Below are positions 40,533 to 49,430 of a stretch of 64,000 bases of DNA, piece by piece. Numbering within the stretch: position 1 is the stretch's first letter; every line of letters starts with the position of its first letter. The stretch is from Chryseobacterium taklimakanense (GTDB lineage: Bacteria > Bacteroidota > Bacteroidia > Flavobacteriales > Weeksellaceae): the NCBI RefSeq assembly GCF_900187185.1, contig NZ_LT906465.1, positions 1,798,001 to 1,862,000 on the forward strand. Reading direction: 5' to 3'. The notes beneath the pieces were generated by a model that saw nothing but the letters and a program-made list of their open reading frames with translations, was not told the origin of the DNA and did not search any database. The translations under genes and the position numbers were made by a program.

Positions 40533-42731
40533 TTATCTCGTAAACAGTAGTTCCCGGTACTTCATCATCGGCCAAAGTTCATCATCCACCATCATTTCCA
40601 GAGCATCGCTGGCCTCACGGATTTTGTCAAATCTTGGCTTTACGTCGTTGCAGTAGGCTTCGGCCTGCTTCTGACCGTGCATTTGGGAAGCGGTTTCTTT
40701 AGCTGCAAGCAGTTCATCCACGCCCACTTTTATTTGGGCTACATTGGCGGAAATGCCTTTAATGAGATCCATCTGTTCTCTAGCTAAAGGTTCGAATTCT
40801 TTGTCGCCAAAAATTTCTTTTAATCCTTTTACATTATCGATCAAACGGTTTTGATAGTTCAGCGCCGCCGGAATAATGTGGTTTCTGGCAATGTCAGACA
40901 AAACTTTTGCTTCAATATCAATCGTTGTAGAATATTTCTCCAGTTTAACCTCGTTTCTCGCCTCCAACTCCCTTTTGGTGTAGATGCCAAGTTCTTCATA
41001 CAGCTCAATAAACTTTTTGTTCATCTCACTCTTAAGGGCCTCCGGAGTGGTTTTCAGGTTGTTCAGGCCGCGTTTTGCTGCCTCATTTGCCCAGTCTTCA
41101 GAATAGCCATCACCTTCAAACAAAATAGATTTGCAGTCTTTAATATATTCTCTCAGGACATTGAAGATTGCTTCATCTTTTTTAAGATTTTTATTGTCGA
41201 TTAAGTCATCAACCTCGCCTTTGAAAGTTCGCAACTGTTTGGCCATAATCGCATTGAGAACGGTCATCGGTCCGGCGCAGTTTGACGAAGAGCCCACAGC
41301 GCGGAATTCAAATTTGTTTCCTGTAAAAGCGAATGGTGAAGTTCTGTTTCTGTCGGTATTATCCAGTAAAATTTCAGGAATTTTACCCACTACGTTCAGT
41401 TTAAGCTCAGTTTTTTCTTCCGGTGAAAGTTTACCGTCCGTCACTTTTTCAAGCTCTTCCAGCACGCCATACAGTTGGCTTCCGATAAATGCAGAGATAA
41501 TCGCCGGTGGTGCCTCGTTTGCGCCCAATCTGTGATCGTTGTTTGCGGTGGCAATGCTTGCTCTTAATAGGTCAGAATATTCGTAAACCGCTTTCAATGA
41601 ATTTACGAAAAATGTCAGGAACTGAAGGTTTTTCTTAGGATTTTTTCCAGGGCTTAAAAGGTTTTCGCCAGTATCTGTGGCCATCGACCAGTTGTTGTGC
41701 TTGCCGCTTCCGTTAACGCCTTTAAATGGTTTCTCGTGGAAAAGGATGTGAAAATGATGTTTATGTGCCACCCGGGCCATAATGTCCATCAACAGGGAGT
41801 TGTGGTCAACAGCCACATTGGTTTCCTCAAACATTGGCGCCAGTTCAAACTGGTTCGGTGCAACCTCGTTGTGACGCGTGGTAACAGGAATTCCCAGTTT
41901 CATACACTCTATTTCCAGTTCTTTCATAAAATTCATCACCCGGGTAGGAATAGAACCGAAGTAGTGGTCATCCAGTTGCTGCCCTTTTGCCGGAGAGTGG
42001 CCAAGCAAAGTTCTGCCCGTGAACACCAGGTCCGGTCTTGACTGGTACAAAGCACTGTCTACGAGGAAGTATTCCTGTTCCCAGCCTAAAGTGGCGGTAA
42101 CTTTCGTGACGTTTTTATCAAAATATGATTTGCAAACATCTGTTGCAGCGTCGTCTAAAGCAGAAAGAGCCCTTAGTAAAGGTGTTTTATAATCTAAGGC
42201 TTCCCCGGTGTAAGAAATAAATATGGAAGGGATGCAAAGTGTGGTTCCGATGATAAATGCCGGTGAAGTCGGGTCCCATGCGGTGTAACCCCGTGCTTCA
42301 AAAGTGTTTCGGATGCCGCCGTTCGGGAACGAAGATGCGTCCGGTTCCTGCTGAATCAGCATTCCGCCGTTGAATCTTTCAATCGCTCGGTCGCTTTCAA
42401 ATGGTGTGAAAAATGAATCGTGTTTTTCTGCTGTCGAGCCTGTTAACGGTTGAAACCAGTGGGTGTAGTGCGTTGCGCCTTTGGACAGAGCCCAGTCTTT
42501 CATCGCTACGGCGATCTGGTCGGCGATATTTCTTGGGGTTTTTGATCCTTTTTTTATGGCGTCCTGTATCGATGTAAAGGCTTCTTTGGTAAGGTAAGCC
42601 CTCATTGTTTCTTCCGAGAATACATTTTCGCAGAACAGTTCGGAAAGTTTTTTAGGAACTTCCACCGCGTTGTCCTTTCTGTAATTTCTGAAAGGCAGTT
42701 CAGCAAGCGCTTTAAATCTTAATGTTGACAT
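40533..42731 (-). CDS. glnN: Glutamine synthetase type III
   Basis: 732 residues, the length of GSIII dodecamers (GSI and GSII are 350-470). Landmarks: THYTHWFQPLTGSTAEKHDSF (positions 81-102), GWEQEYFLVD, NEVAPNQFELAPMFEETNVAVDHN, HEKPFKGVNGSGKHNNWSM, NRTSPFAFTGNKFEFRAVGSS. These carry the substrate and metal ligands of the glutamine-synthetase fold. It makes glutamine from glutamate and ammonia with ATP, and GSIII is the usual enzyme in Bacteroidota. Reverse-strand TAAATTTG at 42753-42760 is its likely -7 box, 22 bp before the ATG. Monocistronic. Confidence 0.95.
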   Translation of the reverse strand: MSTLRFKALAELPFRNYRKDNAVEVPKKLSELFCENVFSEETMRAYLTKEAFTSIQDAIKKGSKTPRNIADQIAVAMKDWALSKGATHYTHWFQPLTGSTAEKHDSFFTPFESDRAIERFNGGMLIQQEPDASSFPNGGIRNTFEARGYTAWDPTSPAFIIGTTLCIPSIFISYTGEALDYKTPLLRALSALDDAATDVCKSYFDKNVTKVTATLGWEQEYFLVDSALYQSRPDLVFTGRTLLGHSPAKGQQLDDHYFGSIPTRVMNFMKELEIECMKLGIPVTTRHNEVAPNQFELAPMFEETNVAVDHNSLLMDIMARVAHKHHFHILFHEKPFKGVNGSGKHNNWSMATDTGENLLSPGKNPKKNLQFLTFFVNSLKAVYEYSDLLRASIATANNDHRLGANEAPPAIISAFIGSQLYGVLEELEKVTDGKLSPEEKTELKLNVVGKIPEILLDNTDRNRTSPFAFTGNKFEFRAVGSSSNCAGPMTVLNAIMAKQLRTFKGEVDDLIDNKNLKKDEAIFNVLREYIKDCKSILFEGDGYSEDWANEAAKRGLNNLKTTPEALKSEMNKKFIELYEELGIYTKRELEARNEVKLEKYSTTIDIEAKVLSDIARNHIIPAALNYQNRLIDNVKGLKEIFGDKEFEPLAREQMDLIKGISANVAQIKVGVDELLAAKETASQMHGQKQAEAYCNDVKPRFDKIREASDALEMMVDDELWPMMKYRELLFTR

Positions 42732-42752
42732 TGAAGTGGGGTTTTAATGGTG

Positions 42753-42760
42753 CAAATTTA
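42753..42760 (-). promoter_or_regulatory. -7 box of glnN
   Basis: Reverse-strand TAAATTTG followed by CACC, 22 bp before the start codon. Confidence 0.6.
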
Positions 42761-42947
42761 TATAAAAAATCAATTCACAAATAAAAAACTATAAAATTTT
42801 AGGGGGTAAAAATAAAATTTTACTTATTTTGAGCTTTATACTTTATAAAATAAGGGGTGGTTGTTGATATTTGTCAATTTAAACCTTAAAATATGACCGC
42901 AAAGTGTCAGGCGTAAATTTTGTAACATATATATATGGTGTAGAAGT

Positions 42948-42955
42948 TATTTTTG
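42948..42955 (+). promoter_or_regulatory. -7 box of the FAD oxidoreductase gene
   Basis: TATTTTTG, 18 bp upstream of the ATG at 42973. It supports that start over the in-frame one at 42904. Confidence 0.55.
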
Positions 42956-42972
42956 TGAAAGATTTAATACCT

Positions 42973-44178
42973 ATGAAACTTAAAACTTCTGAACCTTTCT
43001 GGCTGGTAAAAAACGGCATTCTTGAAAGTTACCCATCATTAAGAGAAAATATTGAAACCGAAATCCTTATCGTAGGCGGCGGAATTACCGGAAGTTTGAT
43101 TGCTCATCAGTGCATAAAGGAAGGTTACATAACGGTCCTGATTGATAAGAGAGAAGTATGTAATGGGAGCACTTCCGCCACGACCTCAATGCTGCAGTAT
43201 GAAATTGATGTCCCGTTGTATGAACTTACCGGAATGATTGGGAATGACGGTGCCGAGAAAAGTTACTGGGCGTGTTTTGATTCGATTGATGATTTGCAGA
43301 AGGTTCATCAAGAGGTGAAATCGGAAGCGGGTTTCAAAAAGAAGAAATCCTTGTATTTTGCGGCACTAAAAAAAGATGTTTCGTGGTTAAAGAAGGAGTT
43401 TGAAGCAAGAAAGGCAGCAAAATTTCCTGTAAAATGGCTGGAAGCTGATGAAATTGAAAAACACTACCAGTTAAAAAACACGTATGGCGGAATTCTTTCA
43501 GACCAGGGCGGAAGTATTGATGCTTTTCGTCTGGCACACGATATTCTAAGGTTCAACCATAAAAAAGGTTTGCAGATTTTCGATAAAACAGAAATCACCA
43601 AAACAGAGTACTCAAAGACAGGTGTGAAAATTACTACGGAATACGGCAATTTCATCAAAGCTAAAAAAATCATTTATTGCAATGGTTTTGAAAGTACCGA
43701 GATCATTAAGGAAAAATTTGTTGATTTATTGTCAACTTATGCCATTGTAAGTGAAAGTTCGGAAGAAGGAATGCCGCATCTCGAAAATATACTCATCTGG
43801 AATACCGCCGAACCTTACCTGTATATGCGCACGACGGATGACAACCGGATTTTGATCGGCGGCGAAGATGAAGATTTTGTAGATGCCAGAAAACGGGATG
43901 CGCTGCTTGAAAAAAAAGCAAAAAAACTTCAGAAAACTTTAGGAAAATACATTCCGGATTATGATATGCGGATTGATTTTTCATGGGGCGGAACTTTCGG
44001 GGAAACCAAAGACGGACTGCCGTACATAGGCGAACATCCTGACTTTCCGGGCGCTTACTTTGTATTGGGTTTCGGTGGAAACGGAATAACTTTCTCGGTG
44101 ATTGGGATGGAAATGGTTTCTGACTTTCTGAAAAACAGGAAGCACGAACTGTCTGAATACTTTAAATTCCGAAGATAG
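42973..44178 (+). CDS. FAD-dependent oxidoreductase (DAO / DadA type)
   Basis: 401 residues from the ATG at 42973 (MKLKTSEPFWLVKNG). Dinucleotide-binding GGGITG at 35-40 in ILIVGGGITGSLIAHQ, then VLIDKREVCNGSTSATTSMLQYEID (the FAD contact region of glycine/D-amino-acid oxidases), and C-terminal GLPYIGEHPDFPGAYFVLGFGGNGITFS. Most like gamma-glutamylputrescine oxidase/DadA-type enzymes that oxidise amines or amino acids; the substrate cannot be told from sequence. Stand-alone gene with no transporter or aminotransferase next to it. Confidence 0.82.
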   Translation: MKLKTSEPFWLVKNGILESYPSLRENIETEILIVGGGITGSLIAHQCIKEGYITVLIDKREVCNGSTSATTSMLQYEIDVPLYELTGMIGNDGAEKSYWACFDSIDDLQKVHQEVKSEAGFKKKKSLYFAALKKDVSWLKKEFEARKAAKFPVKWLEADEIEKHYQLKNTYGGILSDQGGSIDAFRLAHDILRFNHKKGLQIFDKTEITKTEYSKTGVKITTEYGNFIKAKKIIYCNGFESTEIIKEKFVDLLSTYAIVSESSEEGMPHLENILIWNTAEPYLYMRTTDDNRILIGGEDEDFVDARKRDALLEKKAKKLQKTLGKYIPDYDMRIDFSWGGTFGETKDGLPYIGEHPDFPGAYFVLGFGGNGITFSVIGMEMVSDFLKNRKHELSEYFKFRR

Positions 44179-44300
44179 TCTTTCCTTAAAGTTTTATCAC
44201 AAAGTGCATAAGGTAAAAATGGACAAATGCTCTAATTTATTGTTATTTGTGTTTTTGCATTGAAAAAGAACAGTTCACAAATCATTAATTTTAAATTTAT

Positions 44301-44308
44301 TAACTTTG
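44301..44308 (+). promoter_or_regulatory. -7 box of the DUF6909-like gene
   Basis: TAACTTTG followed by TGCG, 42 bp upstream of the ATG at 44350. Confidence 0.55.
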
Positions 44309-44349
44309 TGCGTCATTAATTATAAATTTAACAAAACTATATATAATTT

Positions 44350-46023
44350 ATGGCAACAAATCTAAGAGCACGTGAAACGACGGAAGCTATCGAAAGGCTT
44401 TACGTTACGATGCGGCACCTTTTCTACAGGGGCTTTTTCAAACCGGGCGGCGTTTCCGGCGAAACCATACGAAACCTTTTAATGACCATTTCTCCCGAAA
44501 TCTACGGTTCGATGAGCATTTCGAACAAGGTGGAGCTGGACGGACTTTTGTATGTTCTCGACCGTCTTCCGGAAGGGATTGAAGAAACCGCTTTCGTACA
44601 CCTCACTTCCGATGAAGGTTTTGAAAAAGGAGGTTTCGAGGTGATTGTTCCCAAGAAACGCCGCAGAAACTGCTATAGAATTGATGAACACCAGATGAAC
44701 ATTGAGGTTTTACTCGGCCGTTCAGAGATTTATGATATCCTGACGCACCTCACTTTTCTTTATATCGAGGCAGACAAAATCCGCGAACTCGCCTATATTA
44801 AAGATGAGGACTACCGGCCAACCAGAGCCTGGAGAATAATTGAAGAGGTCGCCAAAGGCGAGAAAAAATTTAGCCGCAAAGAAAAAGAAGTCGCGCTGAT
44901 TCACCTGTCTTCATTATTGGGAAGGACTTTCGATGAGGTATTGAATGCGTACAATTCTTTCGGCGACGATCAAAATCCTGACCGCCTTTTTAAAATCATT
45001 TATCATTTGGGGAAAGCCAGTCTGGATGATATGAAGGGAACAAGGGAACGCGAGATTTTCTTCAGCGCCATTCTGCGCGAACGTGTTGGGCACCATCTTT
45101 TTGGTGAGCGCTGGGCAAATAAAGTAAAGGAGGTTCTGGCATCAAATAATCTGCATATGAGACCGCTGCATATCATTTCGGCGAACATGCATTCGGTGAA
45201 AAATATGCTGTTTGCCAACGATGCTTTGGATAAAAAAGCAACCAAAGAGGTAGATTACTCGCTTTACCAGGACATCAGCAACAAGAAGGTCTTGCAGGAA
45301 AAAGTGCTGAATCACTCTCAAAAATCAGGTTTAATCTATATTGATGACGTCAGCGGCAGTAATATTGACGTTCAGATCATCGATTTAAGCAAAACAAATC
45401 TGAAAAATACGCCTTTTGCAGGTGCGAAATATTCCGGTGAGGATGTAGTTTTGGTGTTTGATTACGCTTTTGGGGAACAGGCTTTTGAGATCATGGATGA
45501 ATTACTCCGTCCGTATGAATTCAATGGTGAAGTATACACGATGAAGGTAAAATCGATTTCCATAATGGGAAAAGCTGGAATTTTAACTGGCGGCAAAGGC
45601 GACATCATGATACCGACCTCCCATATTTTTGAAGGAACTGCCGACAATTATGTTTTTGAAAACGCTTTGAAGCTTGAAGATTTTCAGGATGATGAAATAA
45701 CAGCGTATGAAGGTCCGATGATTACCGTACTTGGAACTTCGCTTCAGAACAAGGACATTCTTTCCTATTTTATGAACACGACGTGGAAAGCGGTTGGCCT
45801 TGAAATGGAAGGGGCGCATTATCAGAAAGCAATTCAGGTTGCCAGCAAGATCCGTCACCACATATCTCCGGATTTGTTCGTGATGTACGGATACTACGCT
45901 TCGGATAATCCTCTTGAAACCGGAAGTACGCTTTCTTCCGGCGGACTTGGACTTACCGGCGTGAAACCGACGTACATGATTACGTACCGGATCATTGAAA
46001 AGATTCTAAATTCCCCGAAATAA
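44350..46023 (+). CDS. DUF6909-like protein with C-terminal nucleoside-phosphorylase-like domain
   Basis: 557 residues, no signal peptide. N-terminal half is helical with conserved-looking blocks TEAIERLYVTMRHLFYRGFFKPGGVSGETIR, PKKRRRNCYRIDEHQMNIE, GRSEIYDILTHLTFLYIEA, LRERVGHHLFGERWANKVKE, PLHIISANMHSVKN. From about residue 340 the pattern changes: VVLVFDYAFGEQAFEIMDELLRPY, ISIMGKAGILTGGKGDIMIPT, TAYEGPMITVLGTSLQNKDI, GLEMEGAHYQKAIQVAS. The last carries the EMEGAxYxxA motif that in nucleoside phosphorylases and MTA/SAH nucleosidases contacts the ribose, and GKAGIL/GDIMIPTSH resembles their central strands. I connect the whole to DUF6909 of flavobacteria. A nucleotide- or nucleoside-binding role is inferred. 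Confidence 0.65.
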   Translation: MATNLRARETTEAIERLYVTMRHLFYRGFFKPGGVSGETIRNLLMTISPEIYGSMSISNKVELDGLLYVLDRLPEGIEETAFVHLTSDEGFEKGGFEVIVPKKRRRNCYRIDEHQMNIEVLLGRSEIYDILTHLTFLYIEADKIRELAYIKDEDYRPTRAWRIIEEVAKGEKKFSRKEKEVALIHLSSLLGRTFDEVLNAYNSFGDDQNPDRLFKIIYHLGKASLDDMKGTREREIFFSAILRERVGHHLFGERWANKVKEVLASNNLHMRPLHIISANMHSVKNMLFANDALDKKATKEVDYSLYQDISNKKVLQEKVLNHSQKSGLIYIDDVSGSNIDVQIIDLSKTNLKNTPFAGAKYSGEDVVLVFDYAFGEQAFEIMDELLRPYEFNGEVYTMKVKSISIMGKAGILTGGKGDIMIPTSHIFEGTADNYVFENALKLEDFQDDEITAYEGPMITVLGTSLQNKDILSYFMNTTWKAVGLEMEGAHYQKAIQVASKIRHHISPDLFVMYGYYASDNPLETGSTLSSGGLGLTGVKPTYMITYRIIEKILNSPK

Positions 46024-46050
46024 AAAAGTTGCCAATTCGGTAACTTTTTT
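46022..46050. terminator. Bidirectional terminator between DUF6909-like and aspartate kinase genes
   Basis: AAAAAGTTGCC and GGTAACTTTTTT arms (one G-T pair) around AATTC; T runs on both strands. Confidence 0.85.
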
Positions 46051-46052
46051 AT

Positions 46053-47438
46053 TTACGGATTTTGGCAAAGTGCTCCGTTCAGGGCTTTTATCGCGGCTTC
46101 ATAATGTTCCCGGCGAATCACAAACTGCAGGTTGACCTGCATCAGCGACTGGCCGTAACATTCAATATTGATATTGTTTTCATAAAGGGCCTTTGTAGCT
46201 CGGTAAAGGAATCCCGGCCCCGAAATATTGCTTCCCATCGCACAGACCATCGCCACGGGAACTGCATTTACCTGATAGAAAACCTGTTTCAGTTCTTCGA
46301 TCAGTTTTTCAGCATTTTGATTTTCCCAGATCACCATGGTAATTGAATTGGCGTTGGTGGATTTCAAAACATAGCTGATATTGTACTTCTGGAAATAGCT
46401 CATGATTCGGGCATCATAGCCAACTTCATTCACCATCAGGGGATCGTGCACTTCCACGGCGATCATCTGTTTGGAGCCTGAAACAATCTCGACTCTGGTA
46501 TCCGGTGATTTGTAATCTTTTGAAATTAGCGTGCCTTCGTGTTCCGGTTCGAAAGTGTTCTTAATCCTGATATTGATTCCCGCCAGTTCCAGTGGCTTTG
46601 CGGCTTTTGGGTGAATCGCTTCCATCCCGATATCCGCCAGTTGGTCCGCGATGATGTAATTGGTAAGCCCTACAGGGACACAATTTTCAACGCCGACGAT
46701 GTTTGGGTCCGCGCTGGAAAGGTGGTATTCTTTGTGAATGACGGCTTCATCAGCTTCTACATCGACGGCGATTTTACTGAAAGTAACTTCGGAATAACCG
46801 CGGTCGAAAGCCCGCATAATGCCCTCAGTTCCTTTGGTATAGCCTGTTGCCACGCAGATTACTTCACTAAAATCTATTCCGGAAAATGCTTTTGTGATTC
46901 TTTGGTCAATGGTCAGAGCTTCGTTGTCATCAAAGCCGCATAAATCGATAAACAGGGCATTAATGCTATTATTTTGGATGATATTAACCGAATTCCATGC
47001 AGAATGCGCTTCACCAATCGATGCTAAAATTTCGCGGGCTGCGAGGTGTATATCTTTCGCATTCACGTAACCGGAGGCGAGAACTTTTCTTAGGCTTTCG
47101 AGCATTGCTTTTGCCTGATTGATTCGGTTTGTGATAAACTGGTTGGCCTCATTCAGATTTAAACCGATATTTACAAGGCTTTCATTAATCTGAATAAGTT
47201 TTCCGCAAAGTTCATCCAAAGCCTTTGGATAATCTTCACTGTTTAGAAATTTGCTGTAAACGCCCGGTTCACCGGTTTTTTTATGTTCTAAAAGCCAGTT
47301 GGTAACATTATTATAAGCCGAAACCACGAAAATGCGGTTATACATTTGTTCCGGCGCGCGTTTTCCTGTGATGATGTTCTGCAAAACATCCTGAAACTGA
47401 GACATCGATGTTCCGCCAATTTTTTCTACCGTAAGCAT
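46053..47438 (-). CDS. Aspartate kinase, Ask_Ect-like form
   Basis: 461 residues. N-terminal nucleotide-binding motif is VEKIGGTSMSQFQDVLQNI rather than the common KFGGTSV, followed by RIFVVSAYNNVTNWLLEHKKTG. The middle has RGYSEVTFSKIAVDVEADEAVIHKEY (in place of GRGGSDTTA), IHPKAAKPLELAGINIRIKNTFEPEHEGTLI, and two ACT-type regions at the C-terminus (ISYVLKSTNANSITMVIW, NIECYGQSLMQVNLQFVI). This is the aspartate kinase variant first tied to ectoine gene clusters, but no ectoine genes are near. It should phosphorylate aspartate at the head of lysine/threonine/methionine synthesis; regulatory ligand unknown. -7 box TACTTTTG (reverse) at 47458-47465. Confidence 0.85.
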   Translation of the reverse strand: MLTVEKIGGTSMSQFQDVLQNIITGKRAPEQMYNRIFVVSAYNNVTNWLLEHKKTGEPGVYSKFLNSEDYPKALDELCGKLIQINESLVNIGLNLNEANQFITNRINQAKAMLESLRKVLASGYVNAKDIHLAAREILASIGEAHSAWNSVNIIQNNSINALFIDLCGFDDNEALTIDQRITKAFSGIDFSEVICVATGYTKGTEGIMRAFDRGYSEVTFSKIAVDVEADEAVIHKEYHLSSADPNIVGVENCVPVGLTNYIIADQLADIGMEAIHPKAAKPLELAGINIRIKNTFEPEHEGTLISKDYKSPDTRVEIVSGSKQMIAVEVHDPLMVNEVGYDARIMSYFQKYNISYVLKSTNANSITMVIWENQNAEKLIEELKQVFYQVNAVPVAMVCAMGSNISGPGFLYRATKALYENNINIECYGQSLMQVNLQFVIRREHYEAAIKALNGALCQNP

Positions 47439-47457
47439 ATTTTAATTCTTCCGGGTG

Positions 47458-47465
47458 CAAAAGTA
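47458..47465 (-). promoter_or_regulatory. -7 box of the aspartate kinase gene
   Basis: Reverse-strand TACTTTTG followed by CACC, 20 bp upstream of the start codon. Confidence 0.55.
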
Positions 47466-47565
47466 CTAAAGTTCAAATATATATGGTGCAGATTTCTGAT
47501 GACAATCGTAACCATCGGGAGTTGAGTAAAAATTCTTATCTTTCGCTTTCGAAAAATTTTACTTA

Positions 47566-49410
47566 ATGAAAAGACTGTATTCACTCATACTTTTAACGTT
47601 TTTTGGTTTTGTTTCCGCCCAGCAATATCCTTATTATCAGCAATATGCCAAGTATAAAATGGATATTGATGTGGATGCGCCCAACTTTACTTATCAGGGA
47701 AAACAGACATTGACTTATACCAACAATTCGCCGGATGAACTTAAAGTAGTTTATTTTCACCTTTACTGGAATGCGTTTAAAGCTGGTTCGATGATGGATC
47801 AGCGTGTACAGAGCCAGGGCATTAACGGTGACAGCAGGCTTCAGCAGAACGGAATCTCCAGATTGGCTTCAATTCCAAAAGAAGAAGAAGGAGCCCAGAA
47901 TATCAAATGGATCAAACAGAACGGCAAAACCCTGAAATTTGAAATTCAGGAAACCATTATGAAGGTGCAGTTGGCAGAGCCAATCAAGCCAAATTCCAGC
48001 ACAACTTTTACGATGATATGGGATGCTGTGGTACCAAAACAAATCCGCCGTGCCGGCAGAAATAACCGCGAAGGTGTTGATATGACCATGACGCAGTGGT
48101 ATCCAAAAATTGCTGAATATGATTATGATGGATGGCATGCTTTCGACTATATCGGCAGGGAATTTCACGCACCCTTTGCAGATTTTGACATTAATATTAA
48201 AATTGATAAAGACTACGTGATTGGTGCCGGCGGAACGCTTTTGAACCAAAATGATGTAAAAGGCTATTCGCAGAGTGCAAATGTAAAAACCGATGCCAAC
48301 GGTAAAGCGACCTGGAAATGGCAGGCGAAAAATTTACTGGATTTTGCCTGGGCTGCGGATAAAGATTTCAGCGTTGAAACTTTTACGGTTTTAGACGGGC
48401 CGCAGATATATTATGTCTATCAAAAATCAGAAAAGACAAAGTTTTGGGAAGAAAGCAAGCCTTTAATCACCAAATATTTCCAGATTATGAATGCCACTTT
48501 TGGGCGCTACGCCTATCCAAGTTATTCATTTGTACAGGGTGGTGACGGTGGAATGGAATACGGAATGACAACGATGATTTTAGGTGAGGCTAAAACCCTG
48601 GAAGGTTTGGTTGGTTTAATGGTTCATGAAGGCAATCACTCCTGGTTTCAGCAGATGCTTGCGACCAATGAAAGTACGAAGCCGTGGCTCGATGAAGGCT
48701 TTACCAGTTACGCGGAAACTTTGGTTATGCATCAGCTGTTTCCACCGGCAGAACCAGTGGCGAATCCTTTTGTGGGAACGATCAATTCCTACACGAAATT
48801 TGTAAAAACAGGGAAGGAGGAGCCGGCTTCGTGGCTGGCAGATCATCACGATGATGGCAGAGCTTATTCTGTGGCAAGTTATACGAAAGGTGAACTTTAT
48901 CTGGTGCAGTTGGGCTACATTGTCGGCGAACAAACGCTTTCACTCATTATGAAGGAATATTTCAACCAATGGAAAATGAAACATCCAACAGACAGAGATT
49001 TTCTTCACATCGCGCAGAAAATTTCCGGAATGGATTTGAAATGGTTCAATAATTACTGGATAAATACTACAAAAACAATTGATTACGCTGTGAAAAATGT
49101 AGAATATGGCGACGGCGCAACAACGGTGACGTTGGTGAATAAAGGTGGCGTTCCGATGCCGGTTGATTTCAGCGTTTTAACCAAAGACAAAAAGGTGGTG
49201 AATTACCAAATTCCGGTGAATATGACGAGAGAGTGGAAGAAGAAGGACATCTACGGGAATTTTACAACTCTGAACTATTGGCCATGGACACAAAAGGAAT
49301 ACAAATTCACGATTCCTTTCACAAAAGCTGAAATTTCTGCTTTGGGGATTGATTTTTCGCAGAGAATGGCAGATGTGAATCCGGCGGATAATATTGTTGA
49401 GGTTAGATAA
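47566..49410 (+). CDS. Secreted M1 family metallopeptidase
   Basis: 614 residues. Signal peptide to about residue 18 (GFVSAQ). The zinc site reads MVHEGNHSWFQQM (HExxH) with the third ligand Glu in KPWLDEGFTSYAE 18-20 residues later; the exopeptidase loop appears as GGDGGMEYGMTTMI (in place of GAMEN). Other family features: TLTYTNNSPDELKVVYFHLYWNAF and TQWYPKIAEYDYDGWHAFDYIGREFHAPFADFDINI near 175-215. A gluzincin aminopeptidase of the kind common in Bacteroidota, probably periplasmic or surface-exposed, feeding on peptides. TATCTTTC at 47537-47544 may be its -7 box. Followed 20 bp later by coaX. Confidence 0.9.
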   Translation: MKRLYSLILLTFFGFVSAQQYPYYQQYAKYKMDIDVDAPNFTYQGKQTLTYTNNSPDELKVVYFHLYWNAFKAGSMMDQRVQSQGINGDSRLQQNGISRLASIPKEEEGAQNIKWIKQNGKTLKFEIQETIMKVQLAEPIKPNSSTTFTMIWDAVVPKQIRRAGRNNREGVDMTMTQWYPKIAEYDYDGWHAFDYIGREFHAPFADFDINIKIDKDYVIGAGGTLLNQNDVKGYSQSANVKTDANGKATWKWQAKNLLDFAWAADKDFSVETFTVLDGPQIYYVYQKSEKTKFWEESKPLITKYFQIMNATFGRYAYPSYSFVQGGDGGMEYGMTTMILGEAKTLEGLVGLMVHEGNHSWFQQMLATNESTKPWLDEGFTSYAETLVMHQLFPPAEPVANPFVGTINSYTKFVKTGKEEPASWLADHHDDGRAYSVASYTKGELYLVQLGYIVGEQTLSLIMKEYFNQWKMKHPTDRDFLHIAQKISGMDLKWFNNYWINTTKTIDYAVKNVEYGDGATTVTLVNKGGVPMPVDFSVLTKDKKVVNYQIPVNMTREWKKKDIYGNFTTLNYWPWTQKEYKFTIPFTKAEISALGIDFSQRMADVNPADNIVEVR

Positions 49411-49430
49411 TAATTTTAAAAATCAGCAAA

